From positions 310,001-374,000 of the forward strand of contig JADHYV010000012.1 of assembly GCA_027604705.1 (NCBI GenBank): a stretch of DNA of 64,000 nucleotides. Reading direction: 5' to 3'. The position numbers and the translations under genes are program-made. This document shows, in pieces, positions 21,904 through 32,747 of this stretch. The notes beneath the pieces were generated by a model that was not told the origin of the DNA, did not search any database, and was given only the letters and a program-made list of their open reading frames with translations. How positions within the stretch are numbered: the first letter of the stretch is position 1; each line of letters opens with the position of its first letter. Origin of the DNA: Allomyces arbusculus. Lineage: Eukaryota; Blastocladiomycota; Blastocladiomycetes; Blastocladiales; Blastocladiaceae.

Positions 21904-22112
21904 CCAGCCCCTATTTAAAGATAAAGGAAGAGGGTCGAAGACTTGTTTCCGGCATGCAGGCGCTTGTACAGCATTGCTTTGAGCAACAAAAACGACAGAT
22001 CAAAAGGGAAACATTTCAAGGTGAATAAAAATATCGAGCGAGGAGGGATTCGAACCCTCGATTTTGACCTTCGGAGGGTCACGCCTTAGCCACTAGGCCA
22101 CACGCCCTTGAA
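21904..22112 (-). repeat. inverted duplication, left arm (with tRNA-Arg)
   Basis: About 209 bases that recur in reverse complement at 22961-23166. The copies share the tRNA, the T-run after it and about 135 bases beyond it, with roughly 85-90% identity by eye. Similarity starts about four bases before the tRNA 5' end and stops at GGGGCTGG. Confidence 0.85.
22035..22107 (-). tRNA. tRNA-Arg (anticodon CCG)
   Basis: A 73-base cloverleaf folds on the minus strand: D-stem GCC/GGC, anticodon stem TGACC/GGTCA with loop CTCCGAA (anticodon CCG), and T-arm GAGGG-TTCGAAT-CCCTC. The acceptor stem pairs except for one T-T mismatch. A T-run follows within about ten bases, as expected for a polymerase III gene. 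It reads CGG arginine codons, common in this GC-rich genome. No intron. Confidence 0.9.
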
Positions 22113-22960
22113 TTCGCCACATTAATTTGCTTACATCAAGCACCTCCCTTTCCCGACTAACTTGCTGCAATAGATTTCTTGATGTGAAGGACAATGTCTG
22201 CGAGCGCGCCTGTTGATGTGGTGGGTGCGGTGCCGTTGCCCATGGTGGTGGTGGCCAATGGTGGTGGTGGAAGTGGTTTGAGTGCCCTCATCACCTCAAG
22301 GCATAAGCAACCAGCTGACCTGGCCACTGCAAATGCCATGGAATTCAAATGTGCTCTTCAATGATGCCAATCAGCCTGTGGACCAGCCAAACGATTGCCA
22401 TGACAAACAGCTGTGGTGCAAACATCATGGCTGCTGCATCTGCTGTGTGATGGCAGGTTTCAAGATCAATGACAGCTGCATGCTACAGATGATGACTGAG
22501 TTGCACAAGGACATGCAACCAAGACAAGCGCAACAAAAAGCAAGGAAGGGTGTTGCACACAAAGTGCCTGGCACATGAGGCACAAAACAGAAAAAAAATA
22601 GTGGTGGCAGAACCCACAGCAGTGTGGTAGGGTGAAGTGAGTCACAACTTAATCACATACTGACCCAGGAAACTGAATGTGTGAACCAAGGGCAGCCATG
22701 TCACTACCACAGCATGATTGGTGGGAGTGCATCAGGGTGATCAGCCAGCACTGGCAAAAGCCTGGTCATGCAAGCTGTTGCTGGTTGAATCCCAGTCTGG
22801 TTCCAGGCTGCTGTAGGCAGGAGGCCCTGTGACAATGGGCAGGAGCCAGGGCATGGTCACGCACAGGTGTAAACAATGGAACAGTGGCCATGCCAAAGAC
22901 ATGCAGCAAGTTTCACTCGGCAAAAATTTGTTGTGATATAATATCTGGGTGAGGCTGACC
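22113..22960. other. spacer between the inverted tRNA arms
   Basis: 848 bases with lower GC content than the surrounding genes and GGT-rich runs near 22215-22280. A plus frame at 22282-22578 contains CHDKQLWCKHHGCCICCVM, a cysteine/histidine-dense stretch, but has no recognisable family and is not called a gene. It may be leftover mobile DNA. Confidence 0.35.
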
Positions 22961-23166
22961 TCAAGGGCGTGTGGCCTAGTGGCTAAGGCGTGACCCTCCG
23001 AAGGTCAAAATCGAGGGTTCGAATCCCTCCTCGCTCGATATTTTTGTTCACCTTGAGATGTTTCACCCTTGATTTTTTTTTGTTTGTTCAAAGCAATGCT
23101 GTACAAGTGCCCGCATGCCGAAAACAAATCTTCGACCCTCTTTCTTTATCTTTGAATAGGGGCTGG
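22961..23166 (+). repeat. inverted duplication, right arm (with tRNA-Arg)
   Basis: Reverse-complement partner of 21904-22112, about 206 bases. The tRNA parts look identical. The flanks differ by scattered substitutions and a longer T-run, so the copy event is not very recent. Confidence 0.85.
22965..23037 (+). tRNA. tRNA-Arg (anticodon CCG), second copy
   Basis: Same 73-base cloverleaf as the copy at 22035-22107, on the opposite strand, with anticodon CCG and the same T-T mismatch in the acceptor stem. A TTTTT terminator starts at 23041. Confidence 0.9.
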
Positions 23167-23969
23167 AAACATGTCGAACCCTGTTGAACTCGCTGAACCG
23201 ATCTTGAGCTGTGAAACGCCTGAACTGGGAAGTATCGGCCATGGTTCGAACCCGCTCACACTCGCCAGATGCCACGGCTTTATCACGACTTTATGAAACG
23301 CGTGCACGTCTCCCCTTCCGACATCTCGCAACATGCTGCAATCAAGTCGCTGGACAATTAACGACACGAGCGCACGGCTTGACCTCTCGCGAATCGCCTG
23401 TCCATGAACCCTCTGGCCAATGACCAGCTGCATCCTTTTTGATTGCACCACCGGCCCGATACGTCAGCCATCTGCCACGGTGCCAGACAACGGAAGTGCG
23501 CCGCCGGCGCATTGACAAGATCCGCGCCCCGACGTTCATTGATTGTGCGTGGCCGTCGTCGACCCTGACCCTCGTCTTGTTGAATTGGGATCAGTCGTGA
23601 AGAGGGCCCGGACGGACCGACGCTGGGCCGGTTCGGGTTAGTGTTGGACTCGAAACGTCAAGGCGCGGCTGGCCAGCGCGGGAATACGGCGAGAATACTC
23701 GTCAACGTCCAAGGAGTGCTCCACTGCCGTCCGCGCGCGCGCGGAAAGTCTCCAACACGCATCTTGTTGCTCGCGACCGTCATCGGACGGCGACACGGTT
23801 GCTGTCCTTGTGCTCAACGTTCTCCGCCGGTTCGCGCGCGGGTCCACGCGTGGTTCGCGCGCCGGTCCCCGCGTGGTATAAGGTCGAACAGGTGCTCACG
23901 CGCGTTCTCTTCGGGTTGGGCGGGATCACGTCACTTTCGCTCGCTTCTTCTCGATCATCTCGTTGAACC
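23167..23969. other. intergenic, upstream of NADPH oxidase
   Basis: No gene supported. A TATA-like sequence (GGTATAAGG) lies near 23875-23883, about 90 bases before the NOX start codon, and is a fair promoter candidate. Confidence 0.4.
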
Positions 23970-25957
23970 ATGCCCGGCACCAATTCGCGACCCAAGCTGC
24001 CGGAAACGGTCGTCGACATCCGTTTGCGCGACGCCAATGTGCTTTCTCGCGATACTCTCGACTCGCCGTCGTCTGGAAACGCCCTTATTGGCTCGCGATC
24101 GCACCTGACCGTGCGATGGCGGAACTGGTTCGTCAATGACGGTGCGTGAAGCCTTCCTGCTACGGTTTGCGATCCACGAGCTGACGCTCAGCTTCAACTT
24201 AGGCCCGGGCCAAATCTGCTTCCTTCTGTACATCGCGTCGCAAATCTACCTCTACGTGAGCACGTTCCTCCACTACAAGTCGGGCCCGGACTACAAGACG
24301 GTCGTGTCGCTCGTCGGCGACGGAATCCCCGCTGCCAAGGCCGCGGCCGCGTGTCTCAACTGGAACAGCGCGATCATTTTGCTGCCCGTGTGCCGCACGC
24401 TCATTTCCAAGCTGCGTGTCACGGTCCTCTCGACAATCATTCCGTTTGACAAAAGCATCACGTTCCACCGCTACGTCGGATACGCAATCGTGCTGTTCAC
24501 CTGGATTCACGTTATGGCACATATCTGGAATTATCGCGTCTTGGGACTTGCGACGATGCATTCGGGTACGCGCTGAACGCAATTGTCGACGCTGATGAAT
24601 CGCGCTAGTGCTCATGCCCACTTCCCGCTATAGCCGAGTGGTACGCCCTCGTGTCGGGCCCTGGACTCACGGGCCAAATTGCAACGCTCGCGCTCTTCCT
24701 CATGGTAACTGCCGCCGCGCACCGCGTGCGCCGCGCGCACTTTGAAATCTTCTGGTACTCGCACCACCTGTTCCTCGTTTACATTGCTGCGCTCCTCCCG
24801 CACGGAGCCTATTGCTTTGTCAAATCCGACGCTGGCAGGTGCAGCATTGGCGGCAATTTCTGGAAGTACATTGTCGGCGCCGCAACACTCTACCTGATCG
24901 AGCGCCTGCTGCGCGAAATCGCGGGCCGCCGCGCGACCCAGATCGTGAAAGTCGTCCTGCACCCGGCAAATGTTGTGGAACTACGCATCGAGAAACCGTC
25001 GGCGCCGCGGATGAGGCCGGGCCAGTACGTCTGGCTGAACATCCCGTCGGTCGCGCCGTGCCAGTGGCACCCATTCACGCTCACGTCGGCGCCGGACGAC
25101 ACGTACTATTCGGTACACATGCGCGTCGTGGGCGACTGGACGCGCAGGGTCGCACAAGCGTGTGGGGTTTCGTTTACCGACGACGACTGGACGGCGCCCG
25201 CGGTCGTCGGCAGCGCGGCGGTCGCGCAGTTGCCGGAGATTATGTTGGACGGACCCTACGGCGCGGCCGCCGAGGACTGGATGCGGTACGGCGTGGTCTT
25301 GCTTGTCGGGGCCGGGATCGGGGTCACGCCCTACGCGTCGATTCTCAAGCACTTGCACTGGCTCGCGCAGGGCGGCGCGCTGCGCACCACAAAAAAAGTG
25401 CATTTTGTGTGGGTGTGTCGCGACGCCAATGCGTTCGAGTGGTTCCAGGCGCGATTGCACGCGCTCGAGACGGCTCTGCCGGATCTCGTTGAACTGCACA
25501 TGTACCTGACGGCGCCGCTCACGGCGGATCAAATCACGAACGTGGTCATGCACGACATGACGGTGGCGGCGGGGGTCGGTGACGACGGTAAGCAAGGCGG
25601 TGGCGGCGCGGAGACCGTGCGCGACGCCGTGTCAGGGCTCGCGTCCAACACGTACTACGGCCGGCCGCACTGGCCGACCATTTTCGAGGGACTGACACGA
25701 TCGTACCCGAGCACCGACATTGGCGTGTTTTGCTGCGGACCCAAGCCGCTGTCGCACGAATTGCATGCGCTGTGTAACCAGTACACAGTGCAGGCGGCTG
25801 ACGTGGGGCGGAGGAGCGGGAACGAGTCGCCGGTCGAGATGGGCACACGCTTCTTTTACCACAAAGGTACGCTGATGGGTGGAGACGGTTCGCAATGGCA
25901 AGCTGTGTCTTGGATTATCGAGCTGACTCTCTGCGGTCGTTGCTAGAAAACTTTTGA
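23970..25957 (+). CDS. NOX: NADPH oxidase (gp91phox/NoxA-B type), no EF-hands
   Basis: Four exons, 23970-24141, 24203-24565, 24634-25866 and 25947-25957, give 592 residues. The N-terminal WRNWFVNDG begins the family's first membrane segment, and about six segments follow. Heme histidines sit in FHRYVGYAIVLFTWIHVMAH and FWYSHHLF. The FAD motif HPFT is at 324-327, the NADPH loop GAGIGVTPYASIL starts near 404, and CCGPKPLSHEL follows. The protein ends in FFYHKENF, the classic NOX end, made only by joining the 11-base last exon. Known role: moving electrons from NADPH to oxygen to make superoxide for signalling and development. It lacks the calcium-binding extension of NoxC/Nox5, so activation should need p67-like and Rac partners, which are not in the window. 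Confidence 0.93.
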
Positions 25958-26397
25958 TGGAGTGTTCGAACAGACGCGGCTCCTCCACTGGCGTGATCAG
26001 CTACCTTGTCGACGTTGCCGACGCGAACGACCACCCGAGCATCACGCGCTCGCGTGCCGAAATACGGCGCGCCTTGGCGGGTGTATTAGACCTAATAGAT
26101 TATTATACCTCGCATTGTTGGTCGCAACAAAAGAGATGCGGCCGTGCTTTTGCTTGCCTAAAAGTTCCCGACCTTCGCAGTGGTTGAGCCAAACGCACGT
26201 GAGCCTGATCTGTCCATTGGTCGTCATGACCATAAACCAAACCGACGTCGACCACCGCCACCGCGAACGACCACGCCAGCTCGGCGCGTCGACCACGACA
26301 TCCACGCGCACCACGCGCATCCAGCAGTACCAGCCGTCCTGACCTCAGCCAGCAGCAAGCAGCCTGATCGCGGCACCGCGCGGCGGCACCCCCCATC
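25958..26397. other. intergenic, upstream of FIP1
   Basis: 440 bases between NOX and FIP1 on the same strand. No gene is supported; it should hold the NOX 3' end and the FIP1 promoter. Confidence 0.4.
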
Positions 26398-27878
26398 ATG
26401 GCTGACAATTTCGACGATCTCGACGAGTTTCTCTACGGTGACGAGGACGCGGCGCCCGCGCCCGTGCCCGCGCCCGCTCCAGCGCCCATTCCGGCCGCTG
26501 GCAAGCCGGCTGCTGCAGCGAACGGTGATGGTGCGCCGACCGATGACCATGACGGCGACGACGTGCGCATGGGCGAGTACGTCCCCGCCGACCCGGACGC
26601 GGTCCCCAGCGAAGGCGGCGACGAAGTGCCTGCGGCCATGTTTGTGGATGCGGATGATGAGAGCGACGAGGATGTACGTTGATTGCGAGTACTCGCGCGT
26701 GGGTATGGTTGAGGTGAGAGGGACTGATCCGGTGCGGCGCTGATATTAGGATATCGACATTGTCCTCGAAGCGACCGATGACGCGGCTGAACAGAAGACC
26801 GAGTACGCTTTTTCCGTAGTTCCGAATTTGCGCGTGCGCGGTTATTAGCCCCCCTCCGTCACTCACGGTTTTCTCTCTCGCACAGAGCCCCCGCGCTGAC
26901 GCTCAAGTCGACCGAACCCAAATCCGCCAACGGCGCCTCCTCAGCACCTTCCGGCGCCGCCGCGACCGCGATCCCCGCGTCAGCCGCGACCGCGATCGAC
27001 CTGACGGCGCCGGCGCTCTACAACGGCAAGCCCATCACGGAAGTCCCGCTCGAATCGTTCGAGGACAAGCCGTGGCGCCGCCCGGGCGAGGACATGACCG
27101 ATTACTTCAACTACGGGTTCAACGAAGACACGTGGCGGCAGTACTGCGATAAGCAGCGCATGTTGCGCGAGGATCAGGTCGCACAGCGCCGGTTTGGGGT
27201 ACGTTGTGATTGGTAGATAGTGTGGGTCGTGCTCGACGGGCGCGCGAGTGACTGATTGATCGTGTTGTCGTGTGTAGAATGCCGGGTGGGGCTTCGCCGG
27301 GCAGCAACAGCAACAACAGCAACAACCGATGCAAATGCAACAACAGGTCGCAATGCACATGCGCCCGCCGATGCAGCAGCAGCAACCCGGCATGGCCGGG
27401 ATGCGGCCCATGATGCAGCCTGCCCAGCAGCAACCGCAGCAACAGCAGCAAGTACACGCGAGCCACATGCCGGCTAACATGAGCCATTTACCGCCGAATA
27501 TGCGCATGCGCGACATGCAGCCCAACCAAATGGGGATGCGCCCAGGTATGATGGGGATGGCGAACCAGCGGCCACCGTTCCAGCAGCAAGGACAACAGGG
27601 TGGGCAGTTGCCGAACGCGCCGCGGTTCCAGGCGCACCCGCACCACCCGAACCAGCAGCCCGGGCAGCAAGGGCAGCAGGTGGGCGTTCGGCCCGGGTTC
27701 GGTGGTGGCGGCGGGTTCAACCGGCCGCCGATGCGGATTGGGCAGCAGGGCGGGTTTGGGCGCGGGTTCCCGCAGCACCAGATGCAGGCACATGGGCCGC
27801 AGCGGCCGCCGATGCAGGGCGGGTTCCCGACGCAGCAGCACGGGCCGGCTCAGCATCAGCAGCAGCAGCAACAACAAC

Positions 27879-27909
<31 letters not shown>

Positions 27910-28665
27910 GGGGATGCCGGGACCCAACGCCGACGTTGACGAGTTTGGCCGCGCTCGGCAGCGGTACGTGACGTGCTGCGCCCCTGTATTTCACGCTCGT
28001 CTCACCATCACTCTTCACCGGTGCCTAGATCCGGGTCGATCAACCAACCTCCTGCGCGCACCGGCGCGCCCCTGCGCGAACCCCTCTCCCCGCCCTCTGC
28101 TGGCGCGTCCCCGGCCGCTGGCGGCACCGGCACCTCGTCCGGGACCGCAACTCCGATCTCGGCCTCCGCACGGGCGATCCACGAGCGACTCAAGCCGCGC
28201 GACGCATCCCCGTCAGCATCGCACTCGTCTTCGCGGTCGCGGTCGCGGTCGCGCACGCCGCCACCCCTCCCTACCACGACGCCGTCGTCCCGCGGCGGGT
28301 CAGCGTCGCGCGACACGTCGCGGTCGCGCGCGGACCGCAGTGAGCGGTCCGGGAAGAGCAGCAGCAGTAAGCGCGACAAGTCGCGCGACCGGGACCGGGA
28401 TCGGGACCGGGATCGCGACCGCGAGCGGAGTCGTAGTCGGTCGCGGCGCGACAAGGAGCGGAGTTCGCGGGACCGGGATCGTGAGCGGGAACGGGATCGC
28501 GACCGGGATAGGGAGCGGGATAGGGACCGCGACCGCGACCGGGATCGCGAGCGCAAGGACAAGGACAAGGACAAGGACAAGGATAAGGATAAGGATAAGG
28601 ACCGGTCGAGCTCGCGCCGCGACCGCAGTCGCGATCGGAGCCGCGACCGGTCTTCGCGGCGGTAG
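26398..28665 (+). CDS. FIP1: FIP1 subunit of the pre-mRNA 3'-end processing complex
   Basis: Five exons: 26398-26673, 26750-26802, 26886-27198, 27278-27963 and 28029-28665, giving 654 residues. The N-terminus is acidic ([12 protein letters not shown]). The FIP1 signature, about 160-200, reads [19 protein letters not shown] then DTWRQYC, with D182 inside DYFNYGF. A 230-residue Gln/Met/Pro/Gly-rich region follows, including polyglutamine. The end (about 520-654) is built of Arg-Asp, Arg-Ser, Arg-Glu and Lys-Asp repeats. Known role: in cleavage and polyadenylation factor, FIP1 ties poly(A) polymerase to the complex and can bind RNA. The long Arg/Asp/Ser end is like animal FIP1L1 and unlike the short yeast protein. 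Confidence 0.92.
27852..27907. repeat. CAG/CAA microsatellite coding for polyglutamine in FIP1
   Basis: Mixed CAG and CAA codons give a run of glutamines in exon 4 of FIP1. The CAA breaks suggest a moderately stable tract. Confidence 0.9.
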
Positions 28666-29086
28666 TCCTTGTTTTTCGAACGATTTGAATGTATCTTTTT
28701 GATTTGCGTCGTTTTGCGCCGTCGTTCTTTCATCTAAACGCGTCCACTGCCAGAGGTGAAAATGGAGCAAGCCTTATTGAATGAACAAATTGAGTGCGGC
28801 AGCCCCAAGGGCTAAGCGGGCGAGACACTTTGCGCTGCGCGAAACACACCTTCTGCGTCGATGCACGGAAATAAGATATCATGGACACGGTACAAAGCGA
28901 AACCAAAAACAGTAGAGCCAGAATCCACACGAAAGCAAGCACGAAGTGATGGGCAACTGGGAAAAACAATGAACAGGCGATGCGCGCAGAGGAAAGAAAG
29001 CAGATGGACAAAACGGGACGGCAAACCACGAGAAGAACAATCAAAAATGAAGCCGCGCGCGCATCGTGGCCTGGGCACCCAAGCGC
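28666..29086. other. convergent 3' intergenic region
   Basis: 421 bases between the ends of FIP1 (plus) and the GT2 gene (minus). No gene seen. Confidence 0.4.
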
Positions 29087-30916
29087 TTACGCGAGCTTGG
29101 TCGCCTTGGACCAGTCGTCAGAATTGATTGCAGGCAACGACCCCGCAAAGTAAAGGTCGCACCCGAACGAGTAGCCCGACGCGAACCCAATGAACAAAAC
29201 CAGGTAGAACGCGCCCCAGACGACCGGCACGACTTCGAGCAGCCAGACCCACTTGCCTGGCTTGGGAGCGACCTTGACAGGATCGACAATTGGCACGCCA
29301 AACTTGGAGTAGTCGAGTCGTTCGCGGCGGTCGGCGGGGCCCTTATCGGGCGAGAGCACGTAGACGATGGGCGCGGCAATCGACTGCACGTTGAGCAGCA
29401 CGTAGAGTACCTGCGACGCAAATTGGAAGTTGTCGACACAGGACGACGGGTTCCAGTGCGCGCCGCGGTAGATGAGGGCCGCGAGACCCAGCACGCAGTA
29501 GGCAATGTGGAACGAGCACTTGGCCAAGTCCGACCCGAGCTCGCCAAATTCGCACCACCGCTTCTTGCCCTTCTTTGGGGCCGCGTTCGTCACCTTGAAC
29601 GAGGTGGCCTTGATGCCCGACATCAAAAATTTGCCGAGGGCCACGCACAGGTACGGCGCCATCCACAGGAACAGCTGGAAGTCGCGGTTGCGCGCGGTCA
29701 TGGCGTCGGGCACGTTCCAGTACATGACGTAAATGATGAGACGCGTGCTGAAGAGGTACGGCACGAGCAAAAAGACGAGTGTCTGCGTGTTACCGGCCAT
29801 GACGGGCATGATCGGGAACTGCCAGAAGAGCGTAAGGACCGGCAGCACGGCGAAAATCACAATGCCGACTGGGATAATGTACGACAGACCGCACGAGAAG
29901 AACATGACGCGCTGGTGGAACGAGAGACCCTTGGCGGTGAGCGGGTTGCGCTTCCACAGAATCTCGAGCGTGCCAATCGCCCACCGCTCACGTTGTCGCA
30001 GCGCCGACCGCAAATCAGTCGGCACGAGACCGTACTGCAGCTTGTCGTTGATGTAGACCGTGTGCCATCCGCGGCCCATGAGCTTGATGGACGTGTCGAA
30101 ATCCTCGGTCAAGGTACCGGTCGACATGCCACCGACTTCCTCGAGGGCCTTGCGGCGGAACACGACACCGGTTCCAACCGACGGCGCCGAGTTGCGCGTG
30201 TCGCGGTGCGGCATAACCACGTCATAGAAGAAGGCGCACACTTGGCCGAGCGGATCGCCGTCGGGCACATTGTAGTAGGCCTGCGGGCACTGCACAAATG
30301 ACACACGCGGCGACGAAAACTGCGCAAGCATGCGGCGCAGGTACTCGGGGCGGACCAGCATATCAGCGTCGAGAATACCGACAAACTCGCCAGTCGTCAC
30401 GGTCATGGCGTGGTTGATGTTGCCGGCCTTGGCGTGGTGCGGGACGCCCGGCGTCTTGACGCGGCGAATGTACCGCACGTTGGTGCCGTTCACGGCCTGC
30501 TCGTTCTCGACCCACTCGCGCAACGCGTCGTCACCGCCGTCGTCACAGACATAGACCATGAACTTGTCGGCCGGGTAGTCTTGCCAGAGCGCGGCCATGA
30601 CCGTGTCCTTGACGAGTTCGGTCGGCTCCTTGCAGCACGGGATGAAAATGTCCATGGTCGGCCACTCGGCGTGGTTTTCCACGGGCAAGATGGCGGGACG
30701 GCGGCGGTAGTCACGCGTCCAGAGCATGTCGACGAACCAGAGGACCGACGACGTGTAGAGCATGATCTCGAGTGACAGGAACAGGTAAGGGATCACGTTG
30801 GTTGACTTGACGAGGTAGAGCTGCCAGGTGCGCCAGGACAGGTAGGTCCAGCCAATGCCCGTGACGAGCAAGGCGAACATGCACTGGCCCCACATGTTGA
30901 ACGTGAGCAGGACCAT
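29087..30916 (-). CDS. family 2 glycosyltransferase, cellulose-synthase-like
   Basis: An intronless 609-residue gene. Two membrane segments (about 10-30 and 43-64) come before a cytosolic GT2 domain with every processive-synthase motif: D125-D126-G127, DADM (183-186), TED (270-272) and QRERW (308-312). KAGNINHAM, a strong mark of cellulose-synthase-like enzymes, is at 163-171. About six membrane segments follow to near residue 590. Family role: polymerising a beta-linked polysaccharide from a nucleotide sugar while threading it out through the membrane. The DADM/TED/QxxRW set is nearer to cellulose, glucan or mannan synthases than to fungal chitin synthases, but the product cannot be told from sequence. 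No PilZ or other regulatory domain is seen. A long antisense frame over it is a GC-rich shadow. Confidence 0.88.
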   Translation of the reverse strand: MVLLTFNMWGQCMFALLVTGIGWTYLSWRTWQLYLVKSTNVIPYLFLSLEIMLYTSSVLWFVDMLWTRDYRRRPAILPVENHAEWPTMDIFIPCCKEPTELVKDTVMAALWQDYPADKFMVYVCDDGGDDALREWVENEQAVNGTNVRYIRRVKTPGVPHHAKAGNINHAMTVTTGEFVGILDADMLVRPEYLRRMLAQFSSPRVSFVQCPQAYYNVPDGDPLGQVCAFFYDVVMPHRDTRNSAPSVGTGVVFRRKALEEVGGMSTGTLTEDFDTSIKLMGRGWHTVYINDKLQYGLVPTDLRSALRQRERWAIGTLEILWKRNPLTAKGLSFHQRVMFFSCGLSYIIPVGIVIFAVLPVLTLFWQFPIMPVMAGNTQTLVFLLVPYLFSTRLIIYVMYWNVPDAMTARNRDFQLFLWMAPYLCVALGKFLMSGIKATSFKVTNAAPKKGKKRWCEFGELGSDLAKCSFHIAYCVLGLAALIYRGAHWNPSSCVDNFQFASQVLYVLLNVQSIAAPIVYVLSPDKGPADRRERLDYSKFGVPIVDPVKVAPKPGKWVWLLEVVPVVWGAFYLVLFIGFASGYSFGCDLYFAGSLPAINSDDWSKATKLA

Positions 30917-32747
30917 CTTGGCAGCGATGGGTGCGCGGAGCGCGGTGTGCTGGTTTGGAGGGGTTCTGGTCGGGTGGAGAAGGGGAGATGGAGCCGGAGC
31001 ATGAGCGGCAAGGCAACATCGTCAGCGCGAGCACGCTTGGTCGAAGGAGCGGAAGCGGGGCGATGCATCAGCCAGTACGCAGTACGCACCACGGGCAGGG
31101 AAAGGCGAGGCGCGCGGGCAGGCGAGCGGGGGCGGCGAGCGCGCAAGCGTATGCCGTCCACTTGTCCTTGCGGGCAATGGGGCTCCCGGTCAGGGGCGGT
31201 CGTGTCGGGTTCCCTCTCCAAGGTGGCGCGATGGACCGGCAGCGGCGGTGCGTGGGGGGGTGCGGGCGCAGGAGCGGCGATGCAGCAAGTCGCGGACCGG
31301 CGCGGTTGCAGCGAGCTGGATGCAGTTGGTGTCGCCTTCGACGACGCGTGTTGCCGTTGGTGCGGGGGTCGACTGTCGCGCGCTGCTGGCTCGACTGGGC
31401 TCGACCAGACTTGGACTTGCGGAATGGTGGTGGTGCAAGCTGAGGTGCAGAGGCACAGAGGCAGCAGAGCGGTGAAGTGCAAGTGACCGGTCTTGGACCA
31501 AGTCTCAAAAGAGTGTGCTGCGCGATCAGCAGCGTTGGATCGTGAGGCTTGGGCTGCGGCTCGCCGTTCAATGGGCGGGATTTGCGATTCCGCTCTGCGC
31601 GATTTCAGCTTTCCTCTGGGAGAACGGCTCCTTGCTGCGGAAATCCCGACTTGGATCCGAGCGGGCGATCGTGCGTGATTCCGATCTCCCGGCAGGCGGC
31701 TCAGAAAATGCGCAGGCAGCTTCTAACGTGGGATCGCAACGCCACCAAAGCGGCGTTGACAAGCGGCACTCCAAACCGCGGATCCTCTCTGGGCGCAAAC
31801 AAAGCGCCCCCGCAACGGACCGCCGCAGATTGAACCCTGCCGCAGCCGCCACGGGTGGTTCTGGCGGTTCAGTTCAGCGTGCTTTCCACTCTGCTTTCGG
31901 GCGCTGCGGTGGATGCGGCTGGCTTGAGGCAAGGTTTCCCTGCGAATTCGCTGTGCACTGCTGGTTCTTGCGCTTGTTTGCGATCGGCTTTAGCGCAGCA
32001 GCAACGTTTTCATTGCAAGCAGCGAGCTTGCCTGCCAAACCCCTTCATCGCGATCTCACCACCACCAGCACCACCACCCGACCGGCGCAACGACACCGGC
32101 CAGGCCCACGACGACAGCAACGACGACGACCACCGCTGCTGCCCGGACTGTCAGCAGCTGCCACTGCGTTGCACCCTCGACCAACCACCCGACACCACTT
32201 TCGACTTGCTGCATTTCCATTCGCTTCCACCGCGCCGCGTCCAAGCTCACCCTTGACGCGCGCCGCTGCAACGTCCATCGCTGCCATTGCCAGTCCCACT
32301 GCCAGTCCCACTGCCATCCCATTGCCATCCATCGGTGAGTAGCGCACGCACGCCACGCCAGGGCGCGACGCGACACGACCGCAGCAGCAAGCAGCAGCAG
32401 CAGCCAGCACCAGCAGCGGCCGGGTCTCACTCTGCGCCACCGCTTCCCCGCGCGCTGCGGCTCGCGTGCCGCGACGTTGCGCTGCCCCTTGTCCATTGGC
32501 CGTCGCGTCGCACGGGCTGCTCGCGCAGTTGCTTCTGCTGCTGCTGCCGTCGCTGTGGCTCTTCTGATACGCACCGTCTGTCCTCGAGGCTGACCGTGCG
32601 CCCGCGCCCTTTACCCCAGACTGCACCTGCGACCCAACTCCCGACGCGCATCCGCTCCATCCTTTCCTCGCGTTGACCTGACGACTCGCCGACCCGCCCT
32701 GCTCCCTCTTGCCCGCGCCGCGTACCGCGTGCCTCCCCGCCGCCAAA
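30917..32747. other. long divergent intergenic region between GT2 and GH26
   Basis: 1.8 kb shared upstream region. A 275-codon plus frame (31515-32342) is rich in Ala, Pro, Arg and Ser and has no domain; I treat it as leader or chance. CAG-rich stretches lie near 32390-32420 and 32530-32550. A GGTGAGT at about 32334 could be a splice donor of a 5' leader intron. Confidence 0.4.

Noticed and set aside
21904-23166. Reading the tRNA-Arg pair as tRNA-derived SINEs
   Set aside because: Both tRNAs keep an intact cloverleaf and a T-run terminator right after the gene, so they look like working tRNA genes; a SINE body would need read-through. Not fully excluded.
29066-30301. 411-codon plus-strand frame opposite the GT2 gene
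   Set aside because: It is an antisense shadow of a GC-rich, clearly coding GT2 gene; its residues (many Arg, His, Glu, Val) have no domain.
31515-32342. 275-codon plus frame upstream of GH26 copy 1
   Set aside because: Low complexity, no domain, ends in CAG/CCA-rich leader-like DNA; not supported as a gene.
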